Assembly: GCA_965262505.1 (NCBI GenBank)
Contig: CBDHFM010000030.1
Location: forward strand, 3,472,001-3,536,000
Origin: JACPPO01 sp965262505
Lineage (GTDB): Bacteria > Acidobacteriota > Vicinamibacteria > Vicinamibacterales > UBA2999
Length of the DNA stretch: 64,000 nt
Direction: 5' to 3'
Positions 52,790-61,161 of the stretch are shown here, one piece after another. The translations under genes were made by a program, and so were the position numbers. How positions within the stretch are numbered: position 1 is the first letter of the stretch; each line of letters begins with the position of its first letter. The notes under the pieces were generated by a model. That model did no database searches, had not been told where the DNA came from, and saw only the letters and a list, made by a program, of their open reading frames with translations.

Positions 52790-54088
52790 CTACGCCGACC
52801 GCTGGGCCTGCGCTTCGCCCTCCGCGACGTTGACCCGCGTCAAGACCAGCCCGCCGGCGACAAAGAACATGATGACCGATAGCACCGCCACTCGGCTGGA
52901 GCCGAAGAACATCACCGAGCCAGCGAAGAGCGCCGGCCCGGCGACGCCGGCGAACTTCTCGAAGACCGAGAAGAAACCGAAATACTCGGACGACTTGTGC
53001 TTGGGGATCATGCGGGCGAAGAGCGACCGGCTGAGCGCCTGGCTGCCGCCCTGCACGGTGGCCACCAGGAAGGCGAGCACGAAGAAGTGCCATGCGGCGG
53101 TCATGAAGTAGCCGAGCGTGCTGATGCCGACGTAGACGGAAAGCGCGAGCAAGATCGCCCTCTTGGCGCTGATGCGATGCGCCAGGGCGCCGAAGAGGAA
53201 GGAGAAGGGCACGCCGACGAACTGGACGAGCACGAAGGCCGCGATGCGCGCGTTGCGGTCGATGCCGATCTCGGCCCCGTAGATCGTGGCCATCCGGATG
53301 ATCGTCTGGATTCCGTCGTTGTAGAGCAGGAAAGCCACCAGCATCAGGAACGCCTGTCGGTAGCCCCGCAGCTCGTGGAACGTCTTCCAGACACGCGTGA
53401 AACCGACGCGAACGAGATTTTCCGCGCCCGTTTCGCCCGGCGCCAGCGATCGCGGCGGCTCAGGAACCCACCTGAAGAGCGGGAGCGAAAACACCAGCCA
53501 CCAGACCGCCACGCTGATGAACGACAGTTTAATCGCGGCCACCGTGTCCGGGATGCCGAAGGTCTCGGGCATCAGGATCCACAGCAGGTTGAAAATGAGC
53601 ACGATGCCGCCACCGAGATAGCCAATCGCGTAGGCTGACGTCGATACGCGATCCATCTCCTCCGGTGCGGTGATGTGCGGGAGGAGCGAGTCGTAGAAGA
53701 CGAAGCTTGCCGCGATCGCGATGTTCGCGACGATGAAGATGGCCGCCGCGTACTGCCACTCACCACGATCGATGGTCGCCATCATCAGCGTGGCGATGAC
53801 GCCCAGGAGCATGAAGGCGCCGAGCATCGGCTTCTTGAGCGCGCGGTAGTCGGCGATGGCGCCAAGGACGGGGCCGAGGAACGCAACGATCGCCACGGCG
53901 ATCGTCGTCGCCCACGCGTACCGCGCCGTCGCGACCGCCGGGGGCAGATCCGCCGCGGCGACCGACGCGAAGAAGTCCGGAAAGACGGCGGTGATGATGG
54001 TGGACTGGAACGCGGAGTTGGCCCAGTCGTACGTCGCCCAGGCGCGAAGTTCAGGCCGGTTCAGACCGAGGCGTGCGGAAAGGCTCAT
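52790..54088 (-). CDS. MFS transporter, UMF1 (Atg22-like) family
   Basis: A 432-residue 12-helix transporter. The N-terminus ELRAWATYDWANSAFQSTII and the motifs LGPVLGAIADY, SFVFYDSLLPHITAP, YAIGYLGGG, QGGSQALSRSLFARMIPKHK and EYFGFFSVFEKFAG are diagnostic of the UMF1 group. Its substrate is unknown (Atg22 is an amino-acid effluxer). TACAGT 11 nt before the ATG, with TGGACG near 17 bp further up, suggests a leaderless message. Confidence 0.93.
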   Translation of the reverse strand: MSLSARLGLNRPELRAWATYDWANSAFQSTIITAVFPDFFASVAAADLPPAVATARYAWATTIAVAIVAFLGPVLGAIADYRALKKPMLGAFMLLGVIATLMMATIDRGEWQYAAAIFIVANIAIAASFVFYDSLLPHITAPEEMDRVSTSAYAIGYLGGGIVLIFNLLWILMPETFGIPDTVAAIKLSFISVAVWWLVFSLPLFRWVPEPPRSLAPGETGAENLVRVGFTRVWKTFHELRGYRQAFLMLVAFLLYNDGIQTIIRMATIYGAEIGIDRNARIAAFVLVQFVGVPFSFLFGALAHRISAKRAILLALSVYVGISTLGYFMTAAWHFFVLAFLVATVQGGSQALSRSLFARMIPKHKSSEYFGFFSVFEKFAGVAGPALFAGSVMFFGSSRVAVLSVIMFFVAGGLVLTRVNVAEGEAQAQRSA

Positions 54089-54138
54089 GGCACGGAGCTA
54101 CTGTAAAATGCCCCCAATTTCACGTCCAGTATGGCCCG

Positions 54139-54289
54139 TTCGCCCGCTCCTCACCTCCGGGCGGGTCCTGACCGCGGACAGCCCCACTCGTGCTCGGCGC
54201 CCAAACCACTTGTCACGTGGGAGGCGCCTGCGGCGCGAGCGGGGCGGCCCCGTCCGCGGCCACCCGCGACGAGGTTCTGAAACCGCCTC
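54139..54289 (-). repeat. MITE-like palindromic repeat, copy 7
   Basis: The left end is worn (CTCCTCACCTCCGGGCGGG), the core and right end are good (GAGGTTCTGAAACCGCCTC). It ends directly at TA 54290-54291, the first two bases of TATAAT in the promoter of a kinase remnant. This is the same position relative to the kinase promoter as copy 5. Confidence 0.85.
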
Positions 54290-54387
54290 TATAATCAGCC
54301 CCGACTCCAATGGCCCTGCCCCCCGGCACCTGCCTCGGCCCGTATGAGATCACCGCCCAGATCGGCGTGACGTTACATCTCAGATGA
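54290..54387 (+). pseudogene. Remnant of a Ser/Thr kinase promoter and first codons
   Basis: TATAAT (54290-54295), 14 nt, then the ATG at 54310 and MALPPGTCLGPYEITAQIGV, which matches the start of the kinase at 42184 (MALASGTRLGPYEIAVQIGV). The frame ends at TGA 54385-54387, so only about 20 kinase codons remain. After it a 30-residue frame (54384-54476) overlaps the start of the esterase gene; I see no function in it. Confidence 0.75.
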
Positions 54388-54472
54388 ATACCGCCCAACA
54401 GAGATTCCTGATCGGCGGATTCTTCCTCCTCAGTAAGGTCGGCGCCGGTTACTTCCCCGTGGGGACGAGGAG

Positions 54473-55355
54473 ATGAAGATGCGTACGTTACAGCTGGTCC
54501 TAGCAACTCTCGTGGCCGGGGGGGGTGTCTTCGGCCGCGCAGGCGCAGAGCGCCTCAGCAGCACCCGGAGCTTGCGATTTGCCCCATGCGGCGGGTGTCG
54601 CGCGGCAGCAGCTCTTGTCCGGGCAGCGACAGCGGGCCTATCGACTGTTCGTTCCCGCGAGTTACGACAATCGCACGCGGCTGCCGCTGGTTCTCGACTT
54701 GCACGGTAGCGGGGGATCGTCGGCAGGTCAGGCGAGAACGAGCGGCTTCGAGACGGTGGCCGCGAGAGAGGGCTTCGCGGTGGCGGCCCTGCAAGCCGAC
54801 GGTGCTAGGTGGAACGTCCCTGTCCGCGACGACCGCCCCGACGACATTGCGTATGTCGCCGACGTCATCGATCATGTGGCCGCTCGCGTGTGTACCGACC
54901 TCACGCGTGTCTACGTCACAGGGTTTTCAGGAGGCGGACGAATGTCGTCGCTGTTAGGGTGCAGGCTCGGTGCGCGCATCGCGGCCATCGCGCCGGTTGC
55001 CGGACTCAGGTGGCCGGCACCCTGCGAGGGGCGTCCCGTTCCGGTACTGAGCTTCCACGGGCTGGCGGACAGACAGAACCCGTACGCGGGACAGGCCGCA
55101 AGCCGAGGTGCCGAGTGGCTGGAAAGTGTTCCTGACGCCCTCGCAGGCTGGGCGCGGCACAACGGCTGTGACCTCGACGTGATTATGGACGATCCCGAAG
55201 GCCCGCTCTCCACCATGCGCTACGAGGGTTGCGCCGACGGTGCCGGCGTTCGACTGATCCGCATTGACGGCCTTGGCCACACCTGGGCGAAGCAGGACGT
55301 CGACGCAACAGCCGTGATGTGGCGATTCTTCAGCGGCCACCGTCTGCGGCAATGA
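54473..55355 (+). CDS. Secreted esterase/polyhydroxybutyrate-depolymerase-like protein, frameshifted at a G8 run
   Basis: The start is the ATG at 54473, giving a signal peptide MKMRTLQLVLATLVAGG. A run of eight G (about 54517-54524) then throws the frame off. With seven G the signal would continue VSSAAQAQ|S into the body at 54525-55355. The body is an alpha/beta hydrolase of the LpqC/feruloyl esterase/PHB depolymerase type: VLDLHGSGGSS (oxyanion region), TGFSGGGRMSS (nucleophile Ser), FHGLADRQNPY (Asp) and DGLGHTWAK (His). Either the gene switches phase at the G run, it is a pseudogene, or the assembly has a one-base error there. Confidence 0.82.
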
Positions 55356-55491
55356 GAGACAACTGAGCCGCAGTCCGGCAATCTGGCTGCTCACGTCAGG
55401 CCGCACGGCGTGTCGTCCCGCTGAGCGGCAGCTCGCAGTACGTTTCTACGGTTACCCCGTGGGGACGCTAAAAACCACGAGCGATTCCTCC

Positions 55492-55514
55492 TATAATCAG
55501 ACCCGACTCCGATG
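55492..55514 (+). promoter_or_regulatory. Orphan kinase-type promoter
   Basis: TATAATCAG followed by ACCCGACTCCG and ATGG at 55512 repeats, with the same 14-nt spacing, the promoter-start arrangement of the kinase genes at 42184 and 54310. The codons after the ATG (MELTRVRTTP) are not kinase-like. It is probably a leftover of a deleted kinase gene. It lies in the gap between the esterase and the amidase. Confidence 0.6.
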
Positions 55515-55618
55515 GAGCTAACGCGGGTCAGAACGACGCCCCATAGAGCGGTTCGCACGAAGCCGGGCGAGCGGGGCGACAACCTCCCGGCTCTCACATG
55601 ACCATCGGAACTGCAGCC

Positions 55619-57271
55619 ATGACAAAGAGCAGACGGTTCGTTCACGTGAACATCTGGCTGGTGCTCGCCCTGCTACCCGCCTGCACGACACCCGGCGAGG
55701 TTGAGGAGCGCCAGCCCACCTTTCAGCTCCTCGAAGCCGGCATCGAAGAGATCCAGGCGGCGTACGGGGCCGGCACGCTGACGTCGGTGGAACTGGTGCA
55801 AGCGTATCTCGACCGGATCGCTGCCTATGATCAGAACGGACCGGCGATCACCTCCATCATCTCGATACACCCTGATGCGTTGAGTCAGGCAGCCACCCTC
55901 GACGACGAGCGACGGCAAAACGGCACCCGCGGCCCCCTGCACGGCATCCCGGTTCTGCTGAAAGACAACATCAATACGGTTGATCTCCCCACGACCAACG
56001 GTTCCGCCGTGTTGCGTGGGATCGTCCCGCCAGATGATGCGGTGCTGACGCGAGAGCTCCGCCAGGCAGGCGCCATCATTTTGGGAAAGGCGGCGATGGG
56101 TGAGTTTGCGGCCGGGAGCTATAACTCGGTCGTTGGGCAGACGATCAATCCGTACAACGCGAATCGTGATACCGGGGGGTCGAGCAGCGGGTCTGCCGCG
56201 GCCATTGCGGCGAATTTTGCCGTCCTTGCGGTGGGCACCGACACGAGCACCTCGGTGCGTGGCCCGTCGGCGTACAACGGGATCGTCGGTTTGCGTCCCA
56301 CGACCGGACTGGTGAGTCGTAGCGGCATTGCCCCCAAGAACCTCGAATTCGACAGCGCCGGACCGATGGCACGCCGTGTCACGGACGTGGCCCACATGCT
56401 GGGTGTCATGGCGGTCGCCGATCCGGGCGATCCCATGAGCGTACGGACCTGGTCCGAAGTGTCGACCCGCTATGAGGTGGTCGATGGACACATCGATTAC
56501 ACGCCGTTCCTGGATGCCGCCGCTCTGAGTGGCACACGGATTGGGGTTGTGAGGGATCTCTTTGGAGGCGACCCTGAAATCGACGCCATGGCTGCCGAGG
56601 CGCTCGAACAGCTCAGGGCGTTGGGCGCGACCCTCGTTGATGTCCGTCTCGACGAAGAGTTCAAGTCTCGCTATCTAGGGGATGGTCAGCGGGAGATTCG
56701 TCGCCTTGCCAATTACCGCTTCCGCGAGGACTGGGAGGCGTATCTGGCCACGCTGCCGGGCGCACCCAAGACGGTGGCGGAATTCGTCGAGACGTACGAG
56801 ACTGTCGTCAACTTGTCTGCGTTGCCAGCTCTCGACGGCACGATGAGCCTGCTGACGACCTCTTTGACGACCTCCACCAGCGACCCGGCGTACCGGCGTC
56901 TGGTCGAGGAGATCCTGCCCCAAGCGACCGCCGACAAGCTGGCGCTCTTCGAACGGGCCGACGTCGATGTGCTGGTGTTTCCCTACCTAACGAGCTTCGC
57001 TAGCGTGATCAGCAATCCCGTCTATGAGCTGGAGGACCCCAGCTACGTGGCATCCGAGATACCCGTTCCCGCCACCTTGGCCGGCTACAGCTCCGTCGGT
57101 TTTCCCTGCATCGTTGTCCCGATGGGGATTGGGACCCAGGGCCTGCCAATGGCCCTCGCGTTCTTCGGAAAACCCTACGATGAGGGACCCGTACTCGGGT
57201 ACGCCTACGCCTACGAACAGGCCAGCGGGAAACGGGTTCCCCCACCGTCACTGCCGCCGCTAGACGAATGA
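55619..57271 (+). CDS. Amidase-signature lipoprotein
   Basis: A 550-residue protein with a lipoprotein signal (LVLALLPAC, Cys about 20). Amidase signature residues are present: catalytic Lys in GIPVLLKDNI, the cis-Ser and nucleophile Ser in DTGGSSSGSAAAIAANFAVLA-type glycine/serine-rich loops, and GTDTSTSVRGPSAYNGIVG. It hydrolyses an unknown amide in the periplasm or at the outer membrane. ATG 55619 is chosen; an in-frame ATG at 55598 would add seven residues. Confidence 0.9.
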   Translation: MTKSRRFVHVNIWLVLALLPACTTPGEVEERQPTFQLLEAGIEEIQAAYGAGTLTSVELVQAYLDRIAAYDQNGPAITSIISIHPDALSQAATLDDERRQNGTRGPLHGIPVLLKDNINTVDLPTTNGSAVLRGIVPPDDAVLTRELRQAGAIILGKAAMGEFAAGSYNSVVGQTINPYNANRDTGGSSSGSAAAIAANFAVLAVGTDTSTSVRGPSAYNGIVGLRPTTGLVSRSGIAPKNLEFDSAGPMARRVTDVAHMLGVMAVADPGDPMSVRTWSEVSTRYEVVDGHIDYTPFLDAAALSGTRIGVVRDLFGGDPEIDAMAAEALEQLRALGATLVDVRLDEEFKSRYLGDGQREIRRLANYRFREDWEAYLATLPGAPKTVAEFVETYETVVNLSALPALDGTMSLLTTSLTTSTSDPAYRRLVEEILPQATADKLALFERADVDVLVFPYLTSFASVISNPVYELEDPSYVASEIPVPATLAGYSSVGFPCIVVPMGIGTQGLPMALAFFGKPYDEGPVLGYAYAYEQASGKRVPPPSLPPLDE

Positions 57272-57296
57272 CTGATATGACTGATGCGACCGACCG

Positions 57297-57395
57297 CTTG
57301 CGCCGCAGGCTTCTCCCTCGTGAGGGCGCGTGTGGAGCCGAGCACGAGTGGGGCTGTCCGCGGTCAGGACCCGCCTGGAGGTTATGAACCGGCTT
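57297..57395 (+). repeat. MITE-like palindromic repeat, copy 8 (left half missing)
   Basis: The right-hand 99 bp of the repeat, from GCGCCGCAGGC through CGAGCACGAGTGGGGCTGTC to GGAGGTTATGAACCGGCTT. It abuts TA at 57396-57397, part of the TAA stop of hisA. Same orientation as copies 1 and 5. Confidence 0.85.
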
Positions 57396-58084
57396 TAGTT
57401 AGCTAGATCGTCCAGCGGCAGCTGGCCCGTGTAGATCGCCATGCCGACCACGGCGTCGACGGCCTCGGCATGCAGGCGGTCGATTTCTTCACGGGTGGTG
57501 ATCCCGCCGGCGGCGGTGACGCGGCGGGCGGTGGCACGGCGAACCGCCAGGATCGCCTCCATGTCGGTGCCGCGCATCAATCCCTCCGTATCGACGTGCG
57601 TGTACAGGAACTCGCCGCAATACGGTTCCAGCGCGCGCACGGCATCGACCGCGGCAATCGGCAGTACGGTCTTCCAGCCATGGATCACCACGTGACCGCC
57701 ACGGCTGTCGACGGCGGCAATCACCCGTTCAGGCCCGACGGCGTCCGAGAGCGTTCGCGCGAACTCGAGATCGACAGAACCCTCACGAAAGAGCGCGGAG
57801 CTGACAATCACCGCGTGGGCACCGGCAACGAGCACTGCCTGCGCCCGCTCGACGTTTCTGATCCCGCCGCCGACACGGCAGGGGAGGCGCCCACAAATCG
57901 TGGCAACCAGGACCGCGTTGTCTCCCCTACCCTTGGCGGCATCGAGGTCGATCAGCTGCACACGTGGAAAGCGGGCGAACTTCGTGATCCATGGCTCCGG
58001 GTCCGGGGCCTCGATCGCGAGCGTCTCGCCCTGCACCAGCTGGACGACATGGCCGTTCTGCAGATCGATGGAGGGAATCAGCAT
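57395..58084 (-). CDS. hisA: ProFAR isomerase (phosphoribosylformimino-AICAR-phosphate isomerase)
   Basis: A 229-residue TIM-barrel enzyme, the last gene of the his operon. Marks are MLIPSIDLQNGHVVQLVQG, CRVGGGIRNVERAQAVLVAG, FLYTHVDTEGLMRGTDME and TAAGGITTREEIDRLH. Its ATG shares one base with the hisF stop (TGATG). The stop codon lies at the edge of a MITE-like repeat. Confidence 0.95.
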   Translation of the reverse strand: MLIPSIDLQNGHVVQLVQGETLAIEAPDPEPWITKFARFPRVQLIDLDAAKGRGDNAVLVATICGRLPCRVGGGIRNVERAQAVLVAGAHAVIVSSALFREGSVDLEFARTLSDAVGPERVIAAVDSRGGHVVIHGWKTVLPIAAVDAVRALEPYCGEFLYTHVDTEGLMRGTDMEAILAVRRATARRVTAAGGITTREEIDRLHAEAVDAVVGMAIYTGQLPLDDLAN

Positions 58085-58839
58085 CAGAGACGGACCGGAA
58101 TGCCCTCGGCGTGCAGGTAGCGTTTCACCTCCGAGACGCCCGTATCGGCGAAGTGGAAGATTGACGCCGCCAGCGCCGCATCCGCATGGCCACGCATGAA
58201 CACGTCGGCGAAATGTTCGAGTTCGCCGGCGCCGCCGGAGGCAATCACCGGAATGTTGACGGCGTCGGAGACCGCGGCGGTCAACTCGCAGTCGAAGCCG
58301 GCACGCGTGCCGTCGCGGTCCATCGAGGTCAGCAGGATCTCGCCCGCGCCTCGCGACTCCGCCTCGCGCGCCCACTCGACCGCATCCCTGGCGGCGTCCG
58401 CCGTTCCACTGCGGACGAACACGGCGAATCGGTCGTCCCGCCGCTTCGCGTCGATGGCCACGATGACGGCCTGGCTGCCGTATCGCTGCGCCAGCGTGGT
58501 GATCAATGTCGCATCGCGCAGGGCGGCGGTGTTCAGGCTCACCTTGTCGGCTCCCGCGTTCACGGCCGCGGCTGCGTCGTCCTCGGACCGGATGCCGCCG
58601 CCGACCGTGAGCGGAAGAAAGATCTCGTGAGCGACGGCGCTGATGGTGCGGGCGAGCGCCTGGCGGGTCTCGAGGGTCGCCGTGACATCGAGCACCACGA
58701 CCTCATCGATGCCTTCCACGTTGTAGCGGCGCGCCAGAGCGGCCGGGTCGCCGGCGTGCCGAAGTTGCTGGAACTGCACACCCTTGACAACCTGACCGTC
58801 ACGGACGTCCATGCACGCGATGATGCGCTTGGTCAGCAT
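58084..58839 (-). CDS. hisF: Imidazole glycerol phosphate synthase, cyclase subunit
   Basis: A 251-residue TIM-barrel protein with MLTKRIIACMDVRDGQVVKG (catalytic Asp), LTVGGGIRSEDDAAAAVNAG, LLTSMDRDGTRAGFDCEL (second Asp) and VIASGGAGELEHF. With HisH it closes the imidazole ring and releases AICAR. It starts 11 bp after the hisH stop. Confidence 0.96.
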   Translation of the reverse strand: MLTKRIIACMDVRDGQVVKGVQFQQLRHAGDPAALARRYNVEGIDEVVVLDVTATLETRQALARTISAVAHEIFLPLTVGGGIRSEDDAAAAVNAGADKVSLNTAALRDATLITTLAQRYGSQAVIVAIDAKRRDDRFAVFVRSGTADAARDAVEWAREAESRGAGEILLTSMDRDGTRAGFDCELTAAVSDAVNIPVIASGGAGELEHFADVFMRGHADAALAASIFHFADTGVSEVKRYLHAEGIPVRL

Positions 58840-58850
58840 CTAGTTAGTGT

Positions 58851-59486
58851 CTAGTGGCAGAGCGCGAGGTAATTGCGGAGAATCTGGAGGCCGGCGTCGC
58901 CCGATTTTTCAGGGTGGAACTGGACGCCGAATACGCGCTCGCGTTCCACGGCGGCGGCAAAACACTCGGCGTGCGTCGTCGACGCGACGCAGTCACTCGT
59001 CACCGGCGCGGCAAAGGAATGCGTGAAGTAGACGTATGGGGCCTGCGGAAGACCGGCCAGCAATCGTCCTCTGAACGTCTGCGGCTCCGACCCTAGCGGT
59101 CCGGCGGGTGACTCCAGCACATTCCAGCCGACATGGGGGATCTTCAGGCGCTCGGACGCGTCCCCTCGGAGGAGCCGGCATGTTCCGTCGAGCACACCGA
59201 GACCTGGGACCTCAGGCGCTTCCTCGCTGCCCGTGAACAGCCACTGCATGCCGACACAGATGCCCAGTAGGGGCGTTCCGGCGCGGACCGCGCGGCCGAT
59301 GGCGTCGCGCCACGGTTCGTCGAGCGCGGTCGTCGCCGAAAAGTGGCCGACGCCCGGAACAATCAGTCCGGAGGCGCCGGCGCAGTCGTCCGGTGTCTCC
59401 GGCACCGTGAACGCGGCGCCAAGCGCGGTCAAGGCCTTCTTGACGGAGGTCAGGTTGCCGGCGCCGTAGTCGACGAGCGCGATCAC
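58851..59486 (-). CDS. hisH: Imidazole glycerol phosphate synthase, glutaminase subunit
   Basis: A 211-residue class I glutamine amidotransferase: MIALVDYGAGNLTSVKKAL, VPGVGHFS, the nucleophile in LLGICVGMQWLF and the His-Glu pair in FGVQFHPEKSGDAG. It feeds ammonia to HisF. The GTG start at 59486 overlaps the hisB stop. Confidence 0.96.
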   Translation of the reverse strand: MIALVDYGAGNLTSVKKALTALGAAFTVPETPDDCAGASGLIVPGVGHFSATTALDEPWRDAIGRAVRAGTPLLGICVGMQWLFTGSEEAPEVPGLGVLDGTCRLLRGDASERLKIPHVGWNVLESPAGPLGSEPQTFRGRLLAGLPQAPYVYFTHSFAAPVTSDCVASTTHAECFAAAVERERVFGVQFHPEKSGDAGLQILRNYLALCH

Positions 59487-60103
59487 AGCAGGCCCTTCGT
59501 GCTGGGCAGCATCTTCGCCAGGCGTGCATCCTTCGCGCAGGCCACGCGAAGCGCGCGTGCGAACGCCTTGAACACCGCCTCGACTTGGTGATGGCTGGAT
59601 CGACCGTACAGCACCGCCGCGTGCACGTTGGCTCGCGCGGCTGACGCGAACCCGTCGAAGAAGTCGTGAATCAACTCGCTCTGAAGGTCGCCCACGCGGC
59701 GCACGCGCAGCTTCAAGTCGACGACGGCGTGCGGCCGGCCGCTGAGATCGACCGCGGCCACGGCCAGCGTCTCGTCCATCGGCATGACGAAGTAGCCGGC
59801 GCGGTTGATCCCCTTGCGTGTGCCCAGCGCCTTCAGCACAGCTTCGCCCAGCGTGATGCCCACATCCTCGACCGTGTGGTGCTGATCGACGTCCAGGTCG
59901 CCCGTTGCGTGCAGTGTCAGGTCGAACCCGCCGTGTCGCGCGAAAAGCTCGAGCATGTGGTCGAGAAACCGGATGCCGGTGCTGACGTCATAGCGCCCCT
60001 GTCCATCGAGGACGAGCCGCCCGTGAATCTGCGTTTCCGACGTCCGCCGGTTGAATGCCGCCGCCCGGGCCCGGCCCGTGCGAGGTCGAGGGGATTTCGT
60101 CAT
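59483..60103 (-). CDS. hisB: Imidazoleglycerol-phosphate dehydratase
   Basis: A 206-residue single-function dehydratase with both metal-binding histidine sets: FLDHMLELFARHGGFDLTL, DVDQHHTVEDVGITLGEA and, later, AAVLYGRSSHHQVEAVFKAF. No phosphatase domain is fused, unlike the enteric HisB. The ATG at 60103 overlaps the hisC stop by 4 nt. Confidence 0.96.
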   Translation of the reverse strand: MTKSPRPRTGRARAAAFNRRTSETQIHGRLVLDGQGRYDVSTGIRFLDHMLELFARHGGFDLTLHATGDLDVDQHHTVEDVGITLGEAVLKALGTRKGINRAGYFVMPMDETLAVAAVDLSGRPHAVVDLKLRVRRVGDLQSELIHDFFDGFASAARANVHAAVLYGRSSHHQVEAVFKAFARALRVACAKDARLAKMLPSTKGLL

Positions 60104-61161
60104 CGTGGTGGCCTCGCTGCCGGTCCTGGGCCGCGTCGAAGGGCCACGACCGCGTCGAGCGCCTCGATGGCGGCATCGGTGTGCTCGATCGTGCCCGCTG
60201 TAATCCGAATACACCCCGGCGTGGTTGGGTCCTTCGACCGGTCCCTCACATGAATGGCTCTTGCGGCAAGCGCCTCGACGAACGGCGCCGTCTCGCCAAC
60301 GTGCACCATGACGTAGTTGCCGGCGCTCGGCCAGCACTGGAGACCGAGGCGGCGGCACGCCCCGTACAACCGCTCCCGCGACTCCGTCACCTCGACGGCG
60401 TACCGGGGAAGGAACTCGGTGTCGCCCAGCGCCGCGTGCATCGCGGTCAGCGCGACGCCGTTGATGTTGAACGGCAGCGTCACGGCACGCACCGGGTCGA
60501 GGGCCTGAGGCTGCCCGATCACCACACCGATACGCATACCGGCAAGGCCGTACGCTTTGGAGAAGGTTCGTCCGACGAGCACGTTCGGAAACCGCGGCAG
60601 CTCGGGCAGGAAGGTCGTGCCGCCGAACTCGATATAGGCCTCGTCAATCAGAACCACGGCACCAGGCGCTGCCTCGCTGATCCGGACGAGATCAGCGATC
60701 GAGATGAGCTGGCCCGTCGGGTTGTTGGGCGTGTTGAGAAAGATCATGCGCGTGCGCGGCGTGATCGCATCGATCACGGCCTGTGTCGGAAACACGAAAT
60801 CGAGTCCCGGCGGCACCCGTACCGCCGTGGCGCCAACGGCCGCGGTCGAGTTCGGGTACGGATCGAACGCCGGCAGCGGAATGATCGTTTCCGCGTCATG
60901 CACTCCGGCTTTCGCGATGTGGCCAACCGCCGCCATCAGGATGCCTTCGTCGAGCCCGTTGGTCAGCAGGACCCAGTCCGGGTCCACACCGAAGTGCCGC
61001 GCGGTGGCCGTCACGGCCTCTTGGTAATTGGGATACACCGATACGTCGGCCGGGCGGACTTGGCGGATGGCCTCCAGGACCCGAGGCGAACAGCCGCCGG
61101 TGTTCTCGTTCAAGTGCAGCCGCAGCCCATCGCCGGGACTGGGGTATCCCTGGGTCACCAT
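60100..61161 (-). CDS. hisC: Histidinol-phosphate aminotransferase
   Basis: A 353-residue fold-type I PLP aminotransferase: LHLNENTGG near the N-terminus, FLNTPNNPTGQLI, VVLIDEAYIEFGG and the PLP lysine in VGRTFSKAYGLAGMRIG. It transaminates imidazole-acetol phosphate. The ATG at 61161 shares one base with the hisD stop (TGATG). Confidence 0.95.
   Translation of the reverse strand: MVTQGYPSPGDGLRLHLNENTGGCSPRVLEAIRQVRPADVSVYPNYQEAVTATARHFGVDPDWVLLTNGLDEGILMAAVGHIAKAGVHDAETIIPLPAFDPYPNSTAAVGATAVRVPPGLDFVFPTQAVIDAITPRTRMIFLNTPNNPTGQLISIADLVRISEAAPGAVVLIDEAYIEFGGTTFLPELPRFPNVLVGRTFSKAYGLAGMRIGVVIGQPQALDPVRAVTLPFNINGVALTAMHAALGDTEFLPRYAVEVTESRERLYGACRRLGLQCWPSAGNYVMVHVGETAPFVEALAARAIHVRDRSKDPTTPGCIRITAGTIEHTDAAIEALDAVVALRRGPGPAARPPR

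Noticed and set aside
54447..55467. GGTTAC..CCCCGTGGGGACG repeated twice, resembling part of a CRISPR repeat
   Set aside because: Only two copies, 1 kb apart, with different lengths (21 and 18 bp), no regular spacers and no cas genes. Not a CRISPR array.
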